The notes beneath the pieces were generated by a model. That model was not told where the DNA came from. It made no database searches and saw nothing but the letters and a program-made list of their open reading frames with translations. From positions 1 to 64,000 of the forward strand of contig JAQSYQ010000001.1 of assembly GCA_029256015.1 (NCBI GenBank): a stretch of DNA of 64,000 nt. The letters run 5' to 3'. Made by a program: the position numbers and the translations under genes. Source of the stretch: Gammaproteobacteria bacterium. Its GTDB lineage: Bacteria; Pseudomonadota; Gammaproteobacteria; Francisellales; CACEW01. Each line of letters opens with the position of its first letter. Position 1 is the first letter of the stretch. Below are positions 25,440 through 34,525 of this stretch, in pieces.

Positions 25440-27104
25440 TCATAAAGCTTTATCAATTCCGCATGCCGCTGTGTCAGCTAATAAAGCTGAAGCCACAGGC
25501 AATGCCGAAGATGAAGAATGGGCTATATGTCCTTCAAGGAATGCGACTATCTCATGGTGATGATTTTCTTTTGCATAATCTAGCGCAGTTTTGTTTGAAT
25601 GGCTCTTAACATCAATTTTAGCCTCTCGACCAAGTAAAGCCTTGAGCAAGTTTAAATGTCCCCACCGTGCTGACCGCATTAATGCCGTTTCGCCGTCTGC
25701 ATTTTTTTCCTCTATCTTTGCCCCGCCATCAATCAAAGTTAAGGCCATTTCGACTTTACCTTGTCTCGTTGCTAACATCAAAGCAGTTTCGCCATAATCA
25801 TTTTCTTCATTGACTTTGGCGCCAGATTCAATCAAGAGTTTAGCAGTTTTTAATTCATTTCCGATAACAGATAGCACTAGAGGCGTATAACCCCCATCAG
25901 TCTTCTCATTCAGATTTGAACCAAGCAAAATTAAAGTCTTAAGTGCATTACATTTACCAGTAAGCGCAGCAGCCATTAATGCTGTTCTGTTATTAATGTC
26001 CTTTTCATTGATATCGGCCCCCCGTGCCAGTAAGATCTTAATTATTTCACTTTGATCATATTGGGCAGCCCATAACAAAGCTGTTCTACCATGGTTGTCT
26101 TTTTCATAAGTTTTTGCACCACGGCCTAGCAAAGCTTTGACTACATAAACCTGGCCTAAGTATGCGGCTAACATCAAAGCAGTCATACCCGAATTATTCT
26201 TTTCATCAATTCTAGCCCCACGGGCAAGTAAAGTTCTAACAGCCTTGGTTTTACCATTTGCGGCAGCTTTCATCAAAGCGGTCGAGCCGTTATTGTCCTT
26301 TTCATGAACATTAGCCCCATGTTTCAGTAATTCTACGAGACTAGCTGTATGGCCAAACTCTGCAGTTTTCATCAATGCTGTCGAGCTATCACTATTCTTC
26401 TCATGAACGTTAGCACCATGCTTAAGCAAAAGTGCAATGACTACAGCTTTACTATTCTCTGCAGCAGCAAGCAAAGCTGATTCTCCATTGTTATCAATTT
26501 CGTTCACGCTAGCCCCGTGCTCAAGCAAGACTCTGACTGTCTCGGTTGTGTGACGCCATTGCACAGCATTAATTAAAGCTGTACGGCCCATCTTATCTTT
26601 TTCATTTACTTTTGCGCCTCGTGCCAGCAAAATTTGAGCTGTTGCAGATTGATTATTAGTTACAGCCCCCATTAACGCTGTCTGACCATAGTCGTCTATA
26701 TCATCAATAATGGCCCCACATTCAATTAAAATCTTGACTGTATCAGTATTGCCGAGGCCAGCTGCAGTCATTAGAGCCGTAGTGCCATTAGTAGCTTTTT
26801 CATTGATTTTTGCCCCTAGTCGCATCAAGGTATGGATTATCTCTACTTGATTATTGGCTGCAGCCCAAATTAAAGCCGTTTGACCATTACTATCTTTAAC
26901 ATCAGGGTTGGCTCCACACTCTCGCAGAGCGAGAACGGTTTCAACTTTGCCTAATCTTGCGGCACGCATTAAAGCTGTTTCCCCGGAAGCGTCTTTTTCG
27001 TCAACTGGGATACCTAACTCTTTTATTGAACGAATTACTTCACGAGTATTTCCTTCTTCTGCAAATTTATAGAAATCTTCGAGATGATCATTTGTTACCG
27101 GCAT
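25440..27104 (-). CDS. Ankyrin-repeat protein (about 15 repeats)
   Basis: 554 residues from the ATG at 27104, which has GGGGG 6 bases upstream; the ATG at 27116 has no ribosome site. From about residue 35 to 520 it is a run of 33-residue ankyrin repeats of the form G.TALM.AA..G....V..LL..GA.V.EKD. It has no signal peptide or membrane helix. Ankyrin proteins of Legionellales are frequently translocated effectors that bind host proteins; that role is inferred from family context only. The near-identical repeats imply recent internal duplication. Monocistronic. Confidence 0.9.
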   Translation of the reverse strand: MPVTNDHLEDFYKFAEEGNTREVIRSIKELGIPVDEKDASGETALMRAARLGKVETVLALRECGANPDVKDSNGQTALIWAAANNQVEIIHTLMRLGAKINEKATNGTTALMTAAGLGNTDTVKILIECGAIIDDIDDYGQTALMGAVTNNQSATAQILLARGAKVNEKDKMGRTALINAVQWRHTTETVRVLLEHGASVNEIDNNGESALLAAAENSKAVVIALLLKHGANVHEKNSDSSTALMKTAEFGHTASLVELLKHGANVHEKDNNGSTALMKAAANGKTKAVRTLLARGARIDEKNNSGMTALMLAAYLGQVYVVKALLGRGAKTYEKDNHGRTALLWAAQYDQSEIIKILLARGADINEKDINNRTALMAAALTGKCNALKTLILLGSNLNEKTDGGYTPLVLSVIGNELKTAKLLIESGAKVNEENDYGETALMLATRQGKVEMALTLIDGGAKIEEKNADGETALMRSARWGHLNLLKALLGREAKIDVKSHSNKTALDYAKENHHHEIVAFLEGHIAHSSSSALPVASALLADTAACGIDKAL

Positions 27105-27302
27105 AACTGCCCCCATTTTTTTGGAGTTTTAAGCTATTATACTCACTATGTAAAAAATTAAATTTAGATCACCAGTAATCATATTCAAAAATAGGCTAAC
27201 ACATAAAGTTGCGTACTTTTGGCAGAGCTTGTAACAGCTTGACTGAGAACCATACAGACCATAAAGTTTAATAGGCAAGCCATTTTTCACTAGGAGAAAA
27301 CC

Positions 27303-28037
27303 ATGGAAAGTGTAAAGCCAGCTATTATAACTGGAGCAAGTGGTGGAATTGGAAGTGCCATTTCACGAGCATTAGCAGAAGATGGATATCAAGTATGCTT
27401 ACTAGCCCGGCATAAAGATAAACTTGATAAGCTCGCTCAAGATATTATCAAGAGATACTCTCCTAAACATAAACCATTAGTCATTCCCACAGATATTACA
27501 AAAGCCGAACAAGTTAATGAAGCTCTCGACGCCATTATCAAAAAGTTTAACAGAGTGGATCTTTTATTTAATGCTGCAGGCCTATTTAAGCTTGGAACAA
27601 GCGACCTCTCGTTAGATGAGCTTAATGAGCTCCTTGCTGTAAATTTGATTGGCGTATTCAATACCATTCAGGCTGTATTACCAAGCATGAAAAAACAAAA
27701 ATCCGGACATATCTTAACTATGGTTTCCGCTGCAGGCAAACAAAGCCACCCTAAAATTGGCGGTTATTGTGCTTCAAAATTTGGTCTACTGGGATATATT
27801 GATTCTCTAAATAAAGAAATCATTAAACATGGAATAAAACTTTCAGCTATTTGCCCGGGTACCGTAAATACTAATATGACCAAGGACATCACTTGGCTCA
27901 AAGAATCCGAAAGGCTTAGCCCAGAAGATATCGTGAAAACTATGCGATATATCTTAAGCCTTTCCCCTTCTGGATTAATTTCTGAAATATCGGTGGATTG
28001 CGCGAGAGAGCGTGAGGAATTAGGTAAAGCCGAATAA
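27303..28037 (+). CDS. Short-chain dehydrogenase/reductase
   Basis: 244 residues, classical SDR. Cofactor motif TGASGGIGSA, NAAG in place of NNAG, catalytic Ser in MVSAAGK, and YCASK supplying Tyr and Lys. ARHKDK after strand two (basic) suggests NADPH. It ends with the usual PGTVNTNMT loop. Substrate unknown. The ATG has AGGAG 6 bases upstream. Not obviously linked to neighbours. Confidence 0.92.
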   Translation: MESVKPAIITGASGGIGSAISRALAEDGYQVCLLARHKDKLDKLAQDIIKRYSPKHKPLVIPTDITKAEQVNEALDAIIKKFNRVDLLFNAAGLFKLGTSDLSLDELNELLAVNLIGVFNTIQAVLPSMKKQKSGHILTMVSAAGKQSHPKIGGYCASKFGLLGYIDSLNKEIIKHGIKLSAICPGTVNTNMTKDITWLKESERLSPEDIVKTMRYILSLSPSGLISEISVDCAREREELGKAE

Positions 28038-28180
28038 TTTCTCTAAGCTATATCAGCAATATTGAGCGCCCTATGCTGAACAATTTTTATCAGCTCTGCC
28101 GCTGCGTTTGTTTGATAAGAAAAGGTCTAACTTCTTGGTCTATAATCTATAGTATTCACACAATACGTAGGATAGATAAT

Positions 28181-28621
28181 ATGAAGTTTATCGCGATGGT
28201 GACACGGACTCTTAAACAAGGCAAATCTTACGAAGATTACCGAAAAGCCTGGTTCCACAGCAATGGCTTTGGTATCCCTACAACCATGTACACTGTGGTT
28301 AATGCTTTTAACCCTCGCGAAATTATCTCGATTGGCATCATAGACGGTGATTTGGAGCAATTAACCAAAGGTTTTGAAATTGACGTTCAGGATCGCCTTG
28401 CCAATCCTCTAGATGATGTTATCGAATCCACTATTGTACGGAATTTTGGACTTGTCACAGCAGTGGATGACTTTTCACCAAGTGGCAAGTTAACTTATGT
28501 GCCAGCACAGGTTGATGGAAAGATTACTGACTATAATGAAACCGCAGTTTTCTTAGAAAAAGTTGCTAGCGAACTTAAAAAAGCCAGTGCCAAGCGCGAT
28601 ACATTGAAATCTAAAAAATAA
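28181..28621 (+). CDS. Hypothetical small protein
   Basis: 146 residues from the ATG at 28181, which has AGGA 9 bases upstream; the frame is open further upstream but without a good start. MKFIAMVTRTLKQGKSYEDYRKAWFH resembles the first strand and helix of a ferredoxin-like (dimeric alpha-beta barrel or NIPSNAP-type) fold, and the C-terminus is a lysine-rich helix. No signal peptide. Function not recognised. Confidence 0.65.
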   Translation: MKFIAMVTRTLKQGKSYEDYRKAWFHSNGFGIPTTMYTVVNAFNPREIISIGIIDGDLEQLTKGFEIDVQDRLANPLDDVIESTIVRNFGLVTAVDDFSPSGKLTYVPAQVDGKITDYNETAVFLEKVASELKKASAKRDTLKSKK

Positions 28622-28686
28622 ATTGAGGCCATAAGATTAGGCTTCAAGAGTCAAGCAATAGCAGGATCTTACCGCTCTGCTCTTTC

Positions 28687-29160
28687 CTAGCCGGTCAATT
28701 CAGGCGGAAAAGCATCAGCCGATAAATTAAGCCGAACTCCATGCTCTAGGTAAGCCTTAAGGCCTGCCAACAGAAAAGTAAATCCCTTGGTGCTGTCCAT
28801 CACCTGTGCAGATAACTCATCGGTGCTGCCTTGGAATCCGCTGTTGACGATGCTGACATAAGTCCCCTTCTCGCCCAAACTTTTAAAAGTCCACTCAACG
28901 GTAGACATATTTTGATAGTTGCCCCATTCAACAACAATGCTTGAGTTAGGCTCAATCTTTTTGACCATCACTGGAACTATTACATTATACATTTCCCATG
29001 TCCACTCAAGCTGCTTTCCAGCTTCAAGCCTGCCGCTGCCTTTTGTAAACCAAAATTTGTTGGTAATTTCAGGGTTGATAAATGCTTCAAATACTTCGGC
29101 TACTGGCCTGCGTATCAGCATTCCTGTTTTTGCTTGTGGCTTATCTATTTGATGGACCAT
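28687..29160 (-). CDS. SRPBCC/AHSA1-domain protein
   Basis: 157 residues of the START-like fold seen in AHSA1 proteins: PVAEVFEAFINPEITNKFWFTKGSGRLEAGKQLEW near the start, IVVEWGNYQNMSTVEWTF centrally, and a C-terminal helix LAGLKAYLEHG. Such proteins bind hydrophobic ligands or act as stress cofactors. AGGAAG precedes the ATG. Standalone. Confidence 0.85.
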   Translation of the reverse strand: MVHQIDKPQAKTGMLIRRPVAEVFEAFINPEITNKFWFTKGSGRLEAGKQLEWTWEMYNVIVPVMVKKIEPNSSIVVEWGNYQNMSTVEWTFKSLGEKGTYVSIVNSGFQGSTDELSAQVMDSTKGFTFLLAGLKAYLEHGVRLNLSADAFPPELTG

Positions 29161-29248
29161 GGAATGCTTCCTGAATGATGAAATTAATGTGAGTTGTAAT
29201 TTTTTATATTACTGCTGAACTATTTGCTGAGCAATAGCTAAAAAATTC

Positions 29249-29285
29249 AAAGCCAGTACAAATAAAAATCAGCCATACTGGCTTT
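29249..29285 (-). terminator. Terminator hairpin after the MORN gene
   Basis: AAAGCCAGTA and TACTGGCTTT make a perfect 10-base stem with a 17-base loop, 60 bases past the MORN stop. On the minus strand it is followed by GAATTTTTTAG. Confidence 0.6.
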
Positions 29286-29344
29286 TGTGTTAGATGTAAA
29301 TTTATATATATACATATGGTATAAAGTTAGAAATACAGGATCAA

Positions 29345-30079
29345 TTATGCTATTGTGCAGCCTGAGCAGCTGTTTTCTTTGCCACCTGAGTACTCAGAAA
29401 CTAATTCTTGATTTAAATAATTCCTAGCATAATGCTTTCCACTCCAGAAGTTATTATTTCGCCATTCGCCTACTTTTGATGTTCCATCACGGTATGTCAA
29501 TTTCCCTCGGCCATTAGCCTTATTATCTCGCCACTCACCAGTGTACACATCAAAATTTGGAAAAGTCATGACGCCTTCGCCGTGATATTTACCGTTTTCA
29601 AACATCCCTTCATATCTTTTGCCGTCAACATTTTTACAAACACCTTTCCCAGAAAGCTTATTATTCTCTATTTCCCCTCTAAATTCATCTCCATTTGAAT
29701 AAAGTATATAGCCTTGACCATGTGGTATTCCATCAATGAATTCGCCCTCATACCTTTTACGCTTAAATGCGTTAGTAGCAGAATAAATTAATATCCCGTT
29801 GCCATGAGGCTTGCCATCTTTTATATCCCCAGTATAAGTACTGCCATCTGCTAATTTTAATGTAGAAGCAGCATCTTTAGCCTGTCCAGTCATGTTAGCC
29901 ACGAGTAAAGCAAGCAATTCCGCGGATATAGTGACAGATGCCTGTGCTGGGGCAGCTGAACCTGCTTGAGGCAATCCTGTGCCACCGGTTATGCCCTGAC
30001 CACTCTCGGCATGTAAGGCATTATATATTGGAGTTCCGTCTGCATTTCCTAATAAGCTGGCTGTAAGTGAATTTGGCAT
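29345..30079 (-). CDS. MORN-repeat protein with C-terminal CaaX-like box
   Basis: 244 residues. A low-complexity Ala/Gly/Thr region precedes five or six 23-residue MORN repeats (about 80-215: GDIKDGKPHGNGI, GEFIDGIPHGQGY, GEIENNKLSGKG, GMFENGKYHGEG, GEWRDNKANGRG). MORN repeats bind lipids or build membrane-associated scaffolds and are typical of eukaryotes. The protein ends SCSGCTIA: Cys-Thr-Ile-Ala fits a CaaX prenylation box, with another Cys three residues upstream. Some Legionella effectors use host prenylation this way. AGAGG precedes the ATG. Effector role is inference. Confidence 0.85.
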   Translation of the reverse strand: MPNSLTASLLGNADGTPIYNALHAESGQGITGGTGLPQAGSAAPAQASVTISAELLALLVANMTGQAKDAASTLKLADGSTYTGDIKDGKPHGNGILIYSATNAFKRKRYEGEFIDGIPHGQGYILYSNGDEFRGEIENNKLSGKGVCKNVDGKRYEGMFENGKYHGEGVMTFPNFDVYTGEWRDNKANGRGKLTYRDGTSKVGEWRNNNFWSGKHYARNYLNQELVSEYSGGKENSCSGCTIA

Positions 30080-30371
30080 GCTATTCCTCTCTAATTAACG
30101 ATATTTTTATCAAAACTTGATCAACTATATCTTTGCGACCCTAGCATTGTCAATTTAAAAGGGTACTCAAAGCTGACTATCGCCATTTCCATTCAAGAGC
30201 ATAGATTGGATTGGTTCTGAAGCTACTGCTTTTGTTATATTTTATTATGGTAGACTAATTGTCAGATGCAGAAATAAAGTTGCAATATTTCTGCCTCAGC
30301 AAGCTGCCTACAATAAGCATGTACTAGTGGGTGACATAGAGATTTAAAAGAATTACAAGAATAGCAAGAAG
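30080..30371. other. Intergenic stretch with one stem-loop
   Basis: 292 bases between the solute-binding-like gene and the MORN gene. Its main structure is GCAGAAATA-N9-TATTTCTGC (30268-30294), a perfect 9-base stem without a T-tract. No reading frame of interest was seen; it should hold the MORN promoter. Confidence 0.45.
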
Positions 30372-31148
30372 TTAGCGCCCTTTGACTTGTTCCATAAATA
30401 TATTATGGTTTTTCTGCCATTGTGTATAACCAATCTTTCCATTATGTGTTATCTCACCTATGGTCTTATTGAGATTAACTAATAGTGCTTTATTAGAGGG
30501 ATCAACCGCTATGCAAAAAGCCTCACCAAAATCTTTAGTCACAATAGTAAACAGGCTTTTATCTAAACTGGCTTGATAATTATTGCCAATCTCTCCTCTT
30601 GCAATGGCATCTATTTTCTTATCCTTTAAAGCCGGCAGCAGCTCAGATTCAGTTTCAAAAGCAGCAAATACCGATAATGACACTCCATTATCCTGAGCCA
30701 AAGCATGGGCATAACTCTCACCCGTGGTATTCCCCACTACTCCAATTTTCATATTGCTATCCTTAAAAGATCTCATAGAGCAGATTCTTCCGGTGTCATA
30801 GTCATCTTTTCTGACCAGTAATGATTGAGAGAAATGAGCAGTGCTAACTGAAAAAACAGCCCCCTGCTCAATACGATATTGTTCAGAGGTAATGCCTCCA
30901 ATCGCAACATCACAGGGTGAGGATTTTTGTGAAGGCAGCAACCAAACACCCTCATAGTCTTTTTGTGGATAAAACTTAATATCCAGTCCCCATTTTTTTG
31001 CGATGGCTCGCAATAGGTCTGGCTCAAAGCCCTTGCCGTTTCCATAGCATATAGGTTCAAACTCGCTATAAAAGCAGACTGACAAAGTGTGCTGTGTCTT
31101 GAGATTTACGCTCTCAGGCTCAGGTGAAGTTTTTGCCCTATTGATCAT
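30372..31148 (-). CDS. Solute-binding-like protein (SBP family 3) without signal peptide
   Basis: 258 residues from the ATG at 31148, which has AGGAG 8 bases upstream. The fold is that of periplasmic amino-acid-binding proteins: LSVCFYSEFEPICYGNGKGFEPDLLRAIAKKWGL, VAIGGITSEQYR, KIGVVGNTTGE, and the closing helix INGEITHNGKIG-like region. The mature-type sequence starts almost at once, with no hydrophobic leader, and no permease or ATPase is nearby. It may be a cytoplasmic ligand-binding or cyclohexadienyl-dehydratase-like protein, or may leave by another route. Confidence 0.75.
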   Translation of the reverse strand: MINRAKTSPEPESVNLKTQHTLSVCFYSEFEPICYGNGKGFEPDLLRAIAKKWGLDIKFYPQKDYEGVWLLPSQKSSPCDVAIGGITSEQYRIEQGAVFSVSTAHFSQSLLVRKDDYDTGRICSMRSFKDSNMKIGVVGNTTGESYAHALAQDNGVSLSVFAAFETESELLPALKDKKIDAIARGEIGNNYQASLDKSLFTIVTKDFGEAFCIAVDPSNKALLVNLNKTIGEITHNGKIGYTQWQKNHNIFMEQVKGR

Positions 31149-31331
31149 GATATTTTCTCCTAAAAAATACCAAGAAAATGCATACCTCTTAAACTTAAGT
31201 ATATGCAATTATGAGCTTTCTATTTAGCTTTGTATTCATTGCTATTAAGTTTTTATATACCCAGCAATCTTGTTTAAGCAATGATAAAATTGTTCCCTTT
31301 ATCAGAATTATTTATCAACCAAGGAGTCAGC

Positions 31332-32159
31332 ATGCATTCTTTAAGTATTAAACATCAAGGCATAGAAGTTCCAGCCATTGGCTTTGGAACCTTTGAGGTC
31401 GCCCCACAGGATACTGTTAATGCAGTAACACAGGCTTTACGCATAGGCTATCGCCATATCGATACCGCTCAAATTTATGGTAATGAAGCTGAGGTAGGAA
31501 CTGCTATTCAAGGCTCAAAGATTAATCGTAATGAAATCTTTTTGACCACTAAAATTTGGATTGATTATTATCAACATAATGCACTTATCGTCTCGGCCAA
31601 AGACAGCTTACGCAAATTAAAAACCGATTATGTCGATTTACTTCTACTTCACTGGCCCAATCCTAATGTGCCACTTGAAGAAACCATTGCGGCACTAAAT
31701 GAAATTCATACTTTGGGGCTAGCCCGCCATATTGGTATTAGTAACTTTAATGTGAGCTTAATGAAACAAGCCGTCGAATTAAGTAAAGCCCCAATTTTTA
31801 TGAACCAGGTGGAATACCATCCCTACTTAAATCAAGGTGCTGTGCTTGCAGCAGCCAAAGAAAATAACATTTTGATCACTGCCTATTCACCATTAGCCCG
31901 CGGTAAAATCATCAGTGATCCCGTTATTGCAGAGATTGCTGCCAAGCATGGTAAAAAGCCAGCTCAGATTACTTTACGTTGGCTATTCCAACAAGGAGTT
32001 GTTGCGATTCCTAAAACCCTTAATGAAGAAAGAGCAAAAGACAATTTGAATATTTTTGATTTTTCATTAAGCGCTGAGGAAATGGCAAGGATTCACAAGC
32101 TTGCGCACCCTCAAGGTCGTACCATTGATCCTAAAGGGCTTGCTCCAATTTGGGACTAG
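31332..32159 (+). CDS. Aldo/keto reductase, DkgB-like
   Basis: 275 residues from the ATG at 31332 (AAGGAG 5 bases upstream). The AKR tetrad is visible: Asp and Tyr in HIDTAQIYGNE, Lys in LTTKIW, His in LLLLHWPNPN. It ends DPKGLAPIWD, nearly as E. coli DkgB (SPEGLAPEWD), a methylglyoxal/2,5-diketogluconate reductase. It uses NADPH to detoxify reactive carbonyls. Convergent with dacB, 2 bases apart. Confidence 0.92.
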   Translation: MHSLSIKHQGIEVPAIGFGTFEVAPQDTVNAVTQALRIGYRHIDTAQIYGNEAEVGTAIQGSKINRNEIFLTTKIWIDYYQHNALIVSAKDSLRKLKTDYVDLLLLHWPNPNVPLEETIAALNEIHTLGLARHIGISNFNVSLMKQAVELSKAPIFMNQVEYHPYLNQGAVLAAAKENNILITAYSPLARGKIISDPVIAEIAAKHGKKPAQITLRWLFQQGVVAIPKTLNEERAKDNLNIFDFSLSAEEMARIHKLAHPQGRTIDPKGLAPIWD

Positions 32160-32161
32160 CT

Positions 32162-33400
32162 CTAGTTCAATTCATCTCTTGCAATAGCTTTAACAACTTC
32201 ATCTTGGAGATATTCAGCTCGGCTGGTATCTCCTGAGATGTTATTGGTCATAATGGCAAAGCCAATAACAGGATATTGCTTGCCTGGAAGAATCAAGTAA
32301 CCCGCAAGTGATGAAACGCCTCCATCATCATGCTCAAAAGTTCCTGTTTTGGCATAAACGTTGCCAGCTAGAGTTCGATCGTTAAGACGGTCGATCAATG
32401 TTCCGCCCTCCCCTGAAATTGCAAGACTTTGTCTAAAGCGATCTGCAAGGTCGGGCTGGTGATACATATAGTTGTACAAAGCAACCAATTGCTGCGGGGA
32501 GATTTGGTTCAAAGTAGATAAACCTGAGCCGTCTTGTAATTTAGGCGGGTTAAAACCATTACCAAGATGCGAAGTCAAAATACTGTCGGTCGCAGCAGCG
32601 CCCCCGACATAGCTTCCGTTGTTAGCAAAATTTTTGCCAATGGTTTTAAAAATGGCATTGGCATATACGTCATCGGAATATTTCAGCATGTGGCCTAAAA
32701 TATTTTCCAAAGAAGCTGAATTGTGAGTTGCAATAACAGTGGTATTAGCTGGCGCTTGGCCTTCTATGATTTTGCCAGTTAAATGAATTCCTGCAATCCT
32801 TAATGCTCTTCTCACCACCGCTTGAGCAAACAGGTTAGGATATTTAATCACCCCTTCTCTGCCACAGTTGCTGTTAATAATGGCCCCGGCAATAGGTGCA
32901 CCATAACAGTTTTCAAGGTCATCAGGAGTCCAGCCTTCCCCATAGTACGGACCGTTAAATATGCTTTGATCTATTACTACATTACCATCAATTCTTCTAA
33001 TGCCTCTCAATCGCATTTGACGAATCAAAATATCCAAATCGATATTGGTCAGAGTCGGATCTCCACTAAACTGGAGATAAACATTGCCTTTTAGAGTCTG
33101 AGCAATTACCGCATTGGTAGAAATCGCTGTGGTATAGCGATAGGATGGCCCTAAATACAAATAGGCTGCGGCGGCAGTAAAGACTTTGGTAGTACTTGCG
33201 GGAATAAAGGGTTCGCTAGAATGATATTCGTAAAGTACATCACCTGTATCAAGGTTTTGGACATAAATACCAATTTTTTCATTTTTATCTTCATTATTGG
33301 CAATGAGAGCATTAATAGATGAGCTTAGATCAGCAAACACAGAAAAGCTTAAAAAAGCCAAAACAGTAGCAATCAATAACTTTAAAAAAACACGCTGCAC
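32162..33400 (-). CDS. dacB: D-alanyl-D-alanine carboxypeptidase/endopeptidase (PBP4)
   Basis: 412 residues, S13 family, with an N-terminal signal peptide ending VFA-D. A periplasmic peptidoglycan-trimming enzyme. Active-site serine motif ASTTK (Ser69, Lys72) and KTGTF (351-355) are intact. The second motif reads SDD (242-244) where SxN is usual, a point to check. The large insert between the first and second motifs (about 90-225) is characteristic of PBP4. GTG start with AAGGA 10 bases upstream. Standalone. Confidence 0.92.
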   Translation of the reverse strand: MQRVFLKLLIATVLAFLSFSVFADLSSSINALIANNEDKNEKIGIYVQNLDTGDVLYEYHSSEPFIPASTTKVFTAAAAYLYLGPSYRYTTAISTNAVIAQTLKGNVYLQFSGDPTLTNIDLDILIRQMRLRGIRRIDGNVVIDQSIFNGPYYGEGWTPDDLENCYGAPIAGAIINSNCGREGVIKYPNLFAQAVVRRALRIAGIHLTGKIIEGQAPANTTVIATHNSASLENILGHMLKYSDDVYANAIFKTIGKNFANNGSYVGGAAATDSILTSHLGNGFNPPKLQDGSGLSTLNQISPQQLVALYNYMYHQPDLADRFRQSLAISGEGGTLIDRLNDRTLAGNVYAKTGTFEHDDGGVSSLAGYLILPGKQYPVIGFAIMTNNISGDTSRAEYLQDEVVKAIARDELN

Positions 33401-33537
33401 TTTGATATTATCCTTAATAAGTATAGAGTCACCACCTGCAAGTAATCAGGCAAATTTATTTTTAATAGTTTAGGAGAAGATAATAGAATTGCATAGGCTT
33501 GTAAACCGTAATTAATTCATAAAATGCATTCTAATGC

Positions 33538-34455
33538 TTAAGTGCCGTTAATTCGATAGCCATAAGCCACAATAGAGCTAATCACCAATAGCATTCCTAT
33601 AAACTGAGTTAAATTGATCATTTCGCCCAATGTTAAGGCTGCGATAATGACAGTACATACTGGCATTAAGGCCGTTGCAAGTGAGGCCGTCACTCCTTCT
33701 ATCTTGGCTGAACCCAGCCCCCAAAATAGGTAAAATAAAGCAGAGCTTAAGCCCACTAGCAAAAGCACTAAAAGTTGAATATTGCTGAGATGAGAGATAG
33801 AAGCACGCATAAAAATTAACATAATGGGTAACATTAGTACTGCATTAATTAAGTTAATAATAGCTGCAACTAAAGTGGCTGACACTTTATCGTTTTGATA
33901 GAGTTTATTCAAAATGTAATACATTGCTTCAGGTAGCAATGCCAATAGAATAATAAGATCGCCTATTATGCTGTTTCCGTTCGGCAAACCTTCTAGTCGG
34001 GCACTGCTAATCACTAATAGACCCAAAGTAGCTAAAGCGATGCAAGCGAGCTTTTTCAAAGTAAGTTTTTCATGAAGCAACAGGCAGGATAGAACCAGGA
34101 TAATGGCGGGAAGTGAGCTTGTTATAATTCCTGCGACGCTCGCCTCTGTTTTTCTAAGCCCCCAGAGCATTAATAAATTAAAAATAATACCAGCGCAGAG
34201 CGCCTGTGCTGAAATAAGCTTCCACTCTTTTGAACTTAAAGACTTGAGCTGCTGAAGAATTGGGTCTTTATGATTGCTTAAATAAAAAATAGGAATCAAA
34301 GAAACCGCGCCAACAGAAAAACGTATGCTTAACAAAAATAAAATAGGCAAAGAAGCCAGTAAATATTTTGACCCAACGATGTTGACGCCAGTCATGATCT
34401 GGGCAAGTAAAAGAAAGCCCCCTGCTCTTATAGTGCTTAGCTCTAATAGGCGCAT
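33538..34455 (-). CDS. EamA/DMT-family transporter
   Basis: 305 residues, about ten transmembrane helices in two EamA units. Signatures include MTGVNIVGSKYLLASLP, KTEASVAGIITSSLPAIILVLS, HEKLTLKKLACIALATLGLL and SLATALMPVCTVIIAALTLGE. Probably exports a small metabolite; substrate unknown. Ends at 33538 with 137 bases of AT-rich gap to dacB. No regulator alongside. Confidence 0.9.
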   Translation of the reverse strand: MRLLELSTIRAGGFLLLAQIMTGVNIVGSKYLLASLPILFLLSIRFSVGAVSLIPIFYLSNHKDPILQQLKSLSSKEWKLISAQALCAGIIFNLLMLWGLRKTEASVAGIITSSLPAIILVLSCLLLHEKLTLKKLACIALATLGLLVISSARLEGLPNGNSIIGDLIILLALLPEAMYYILNKLYQNDKVSATLVAAIINLINAVLMLPIMLIFMRASISHLSNIQLLVLLLVGLSSALFYLFWGLGSAKIEGVTASLATALMPVCTVIIAALTLGEMINLTQFIGMLLVISSIVAYGYRINGT

Positions 34456-34525
34456 ATAAACCTATGCTTATTGATTAACAATTAATCACTTTAATTTTTG
34501 CCTATTGATAAGTCAAGTTAGCACT

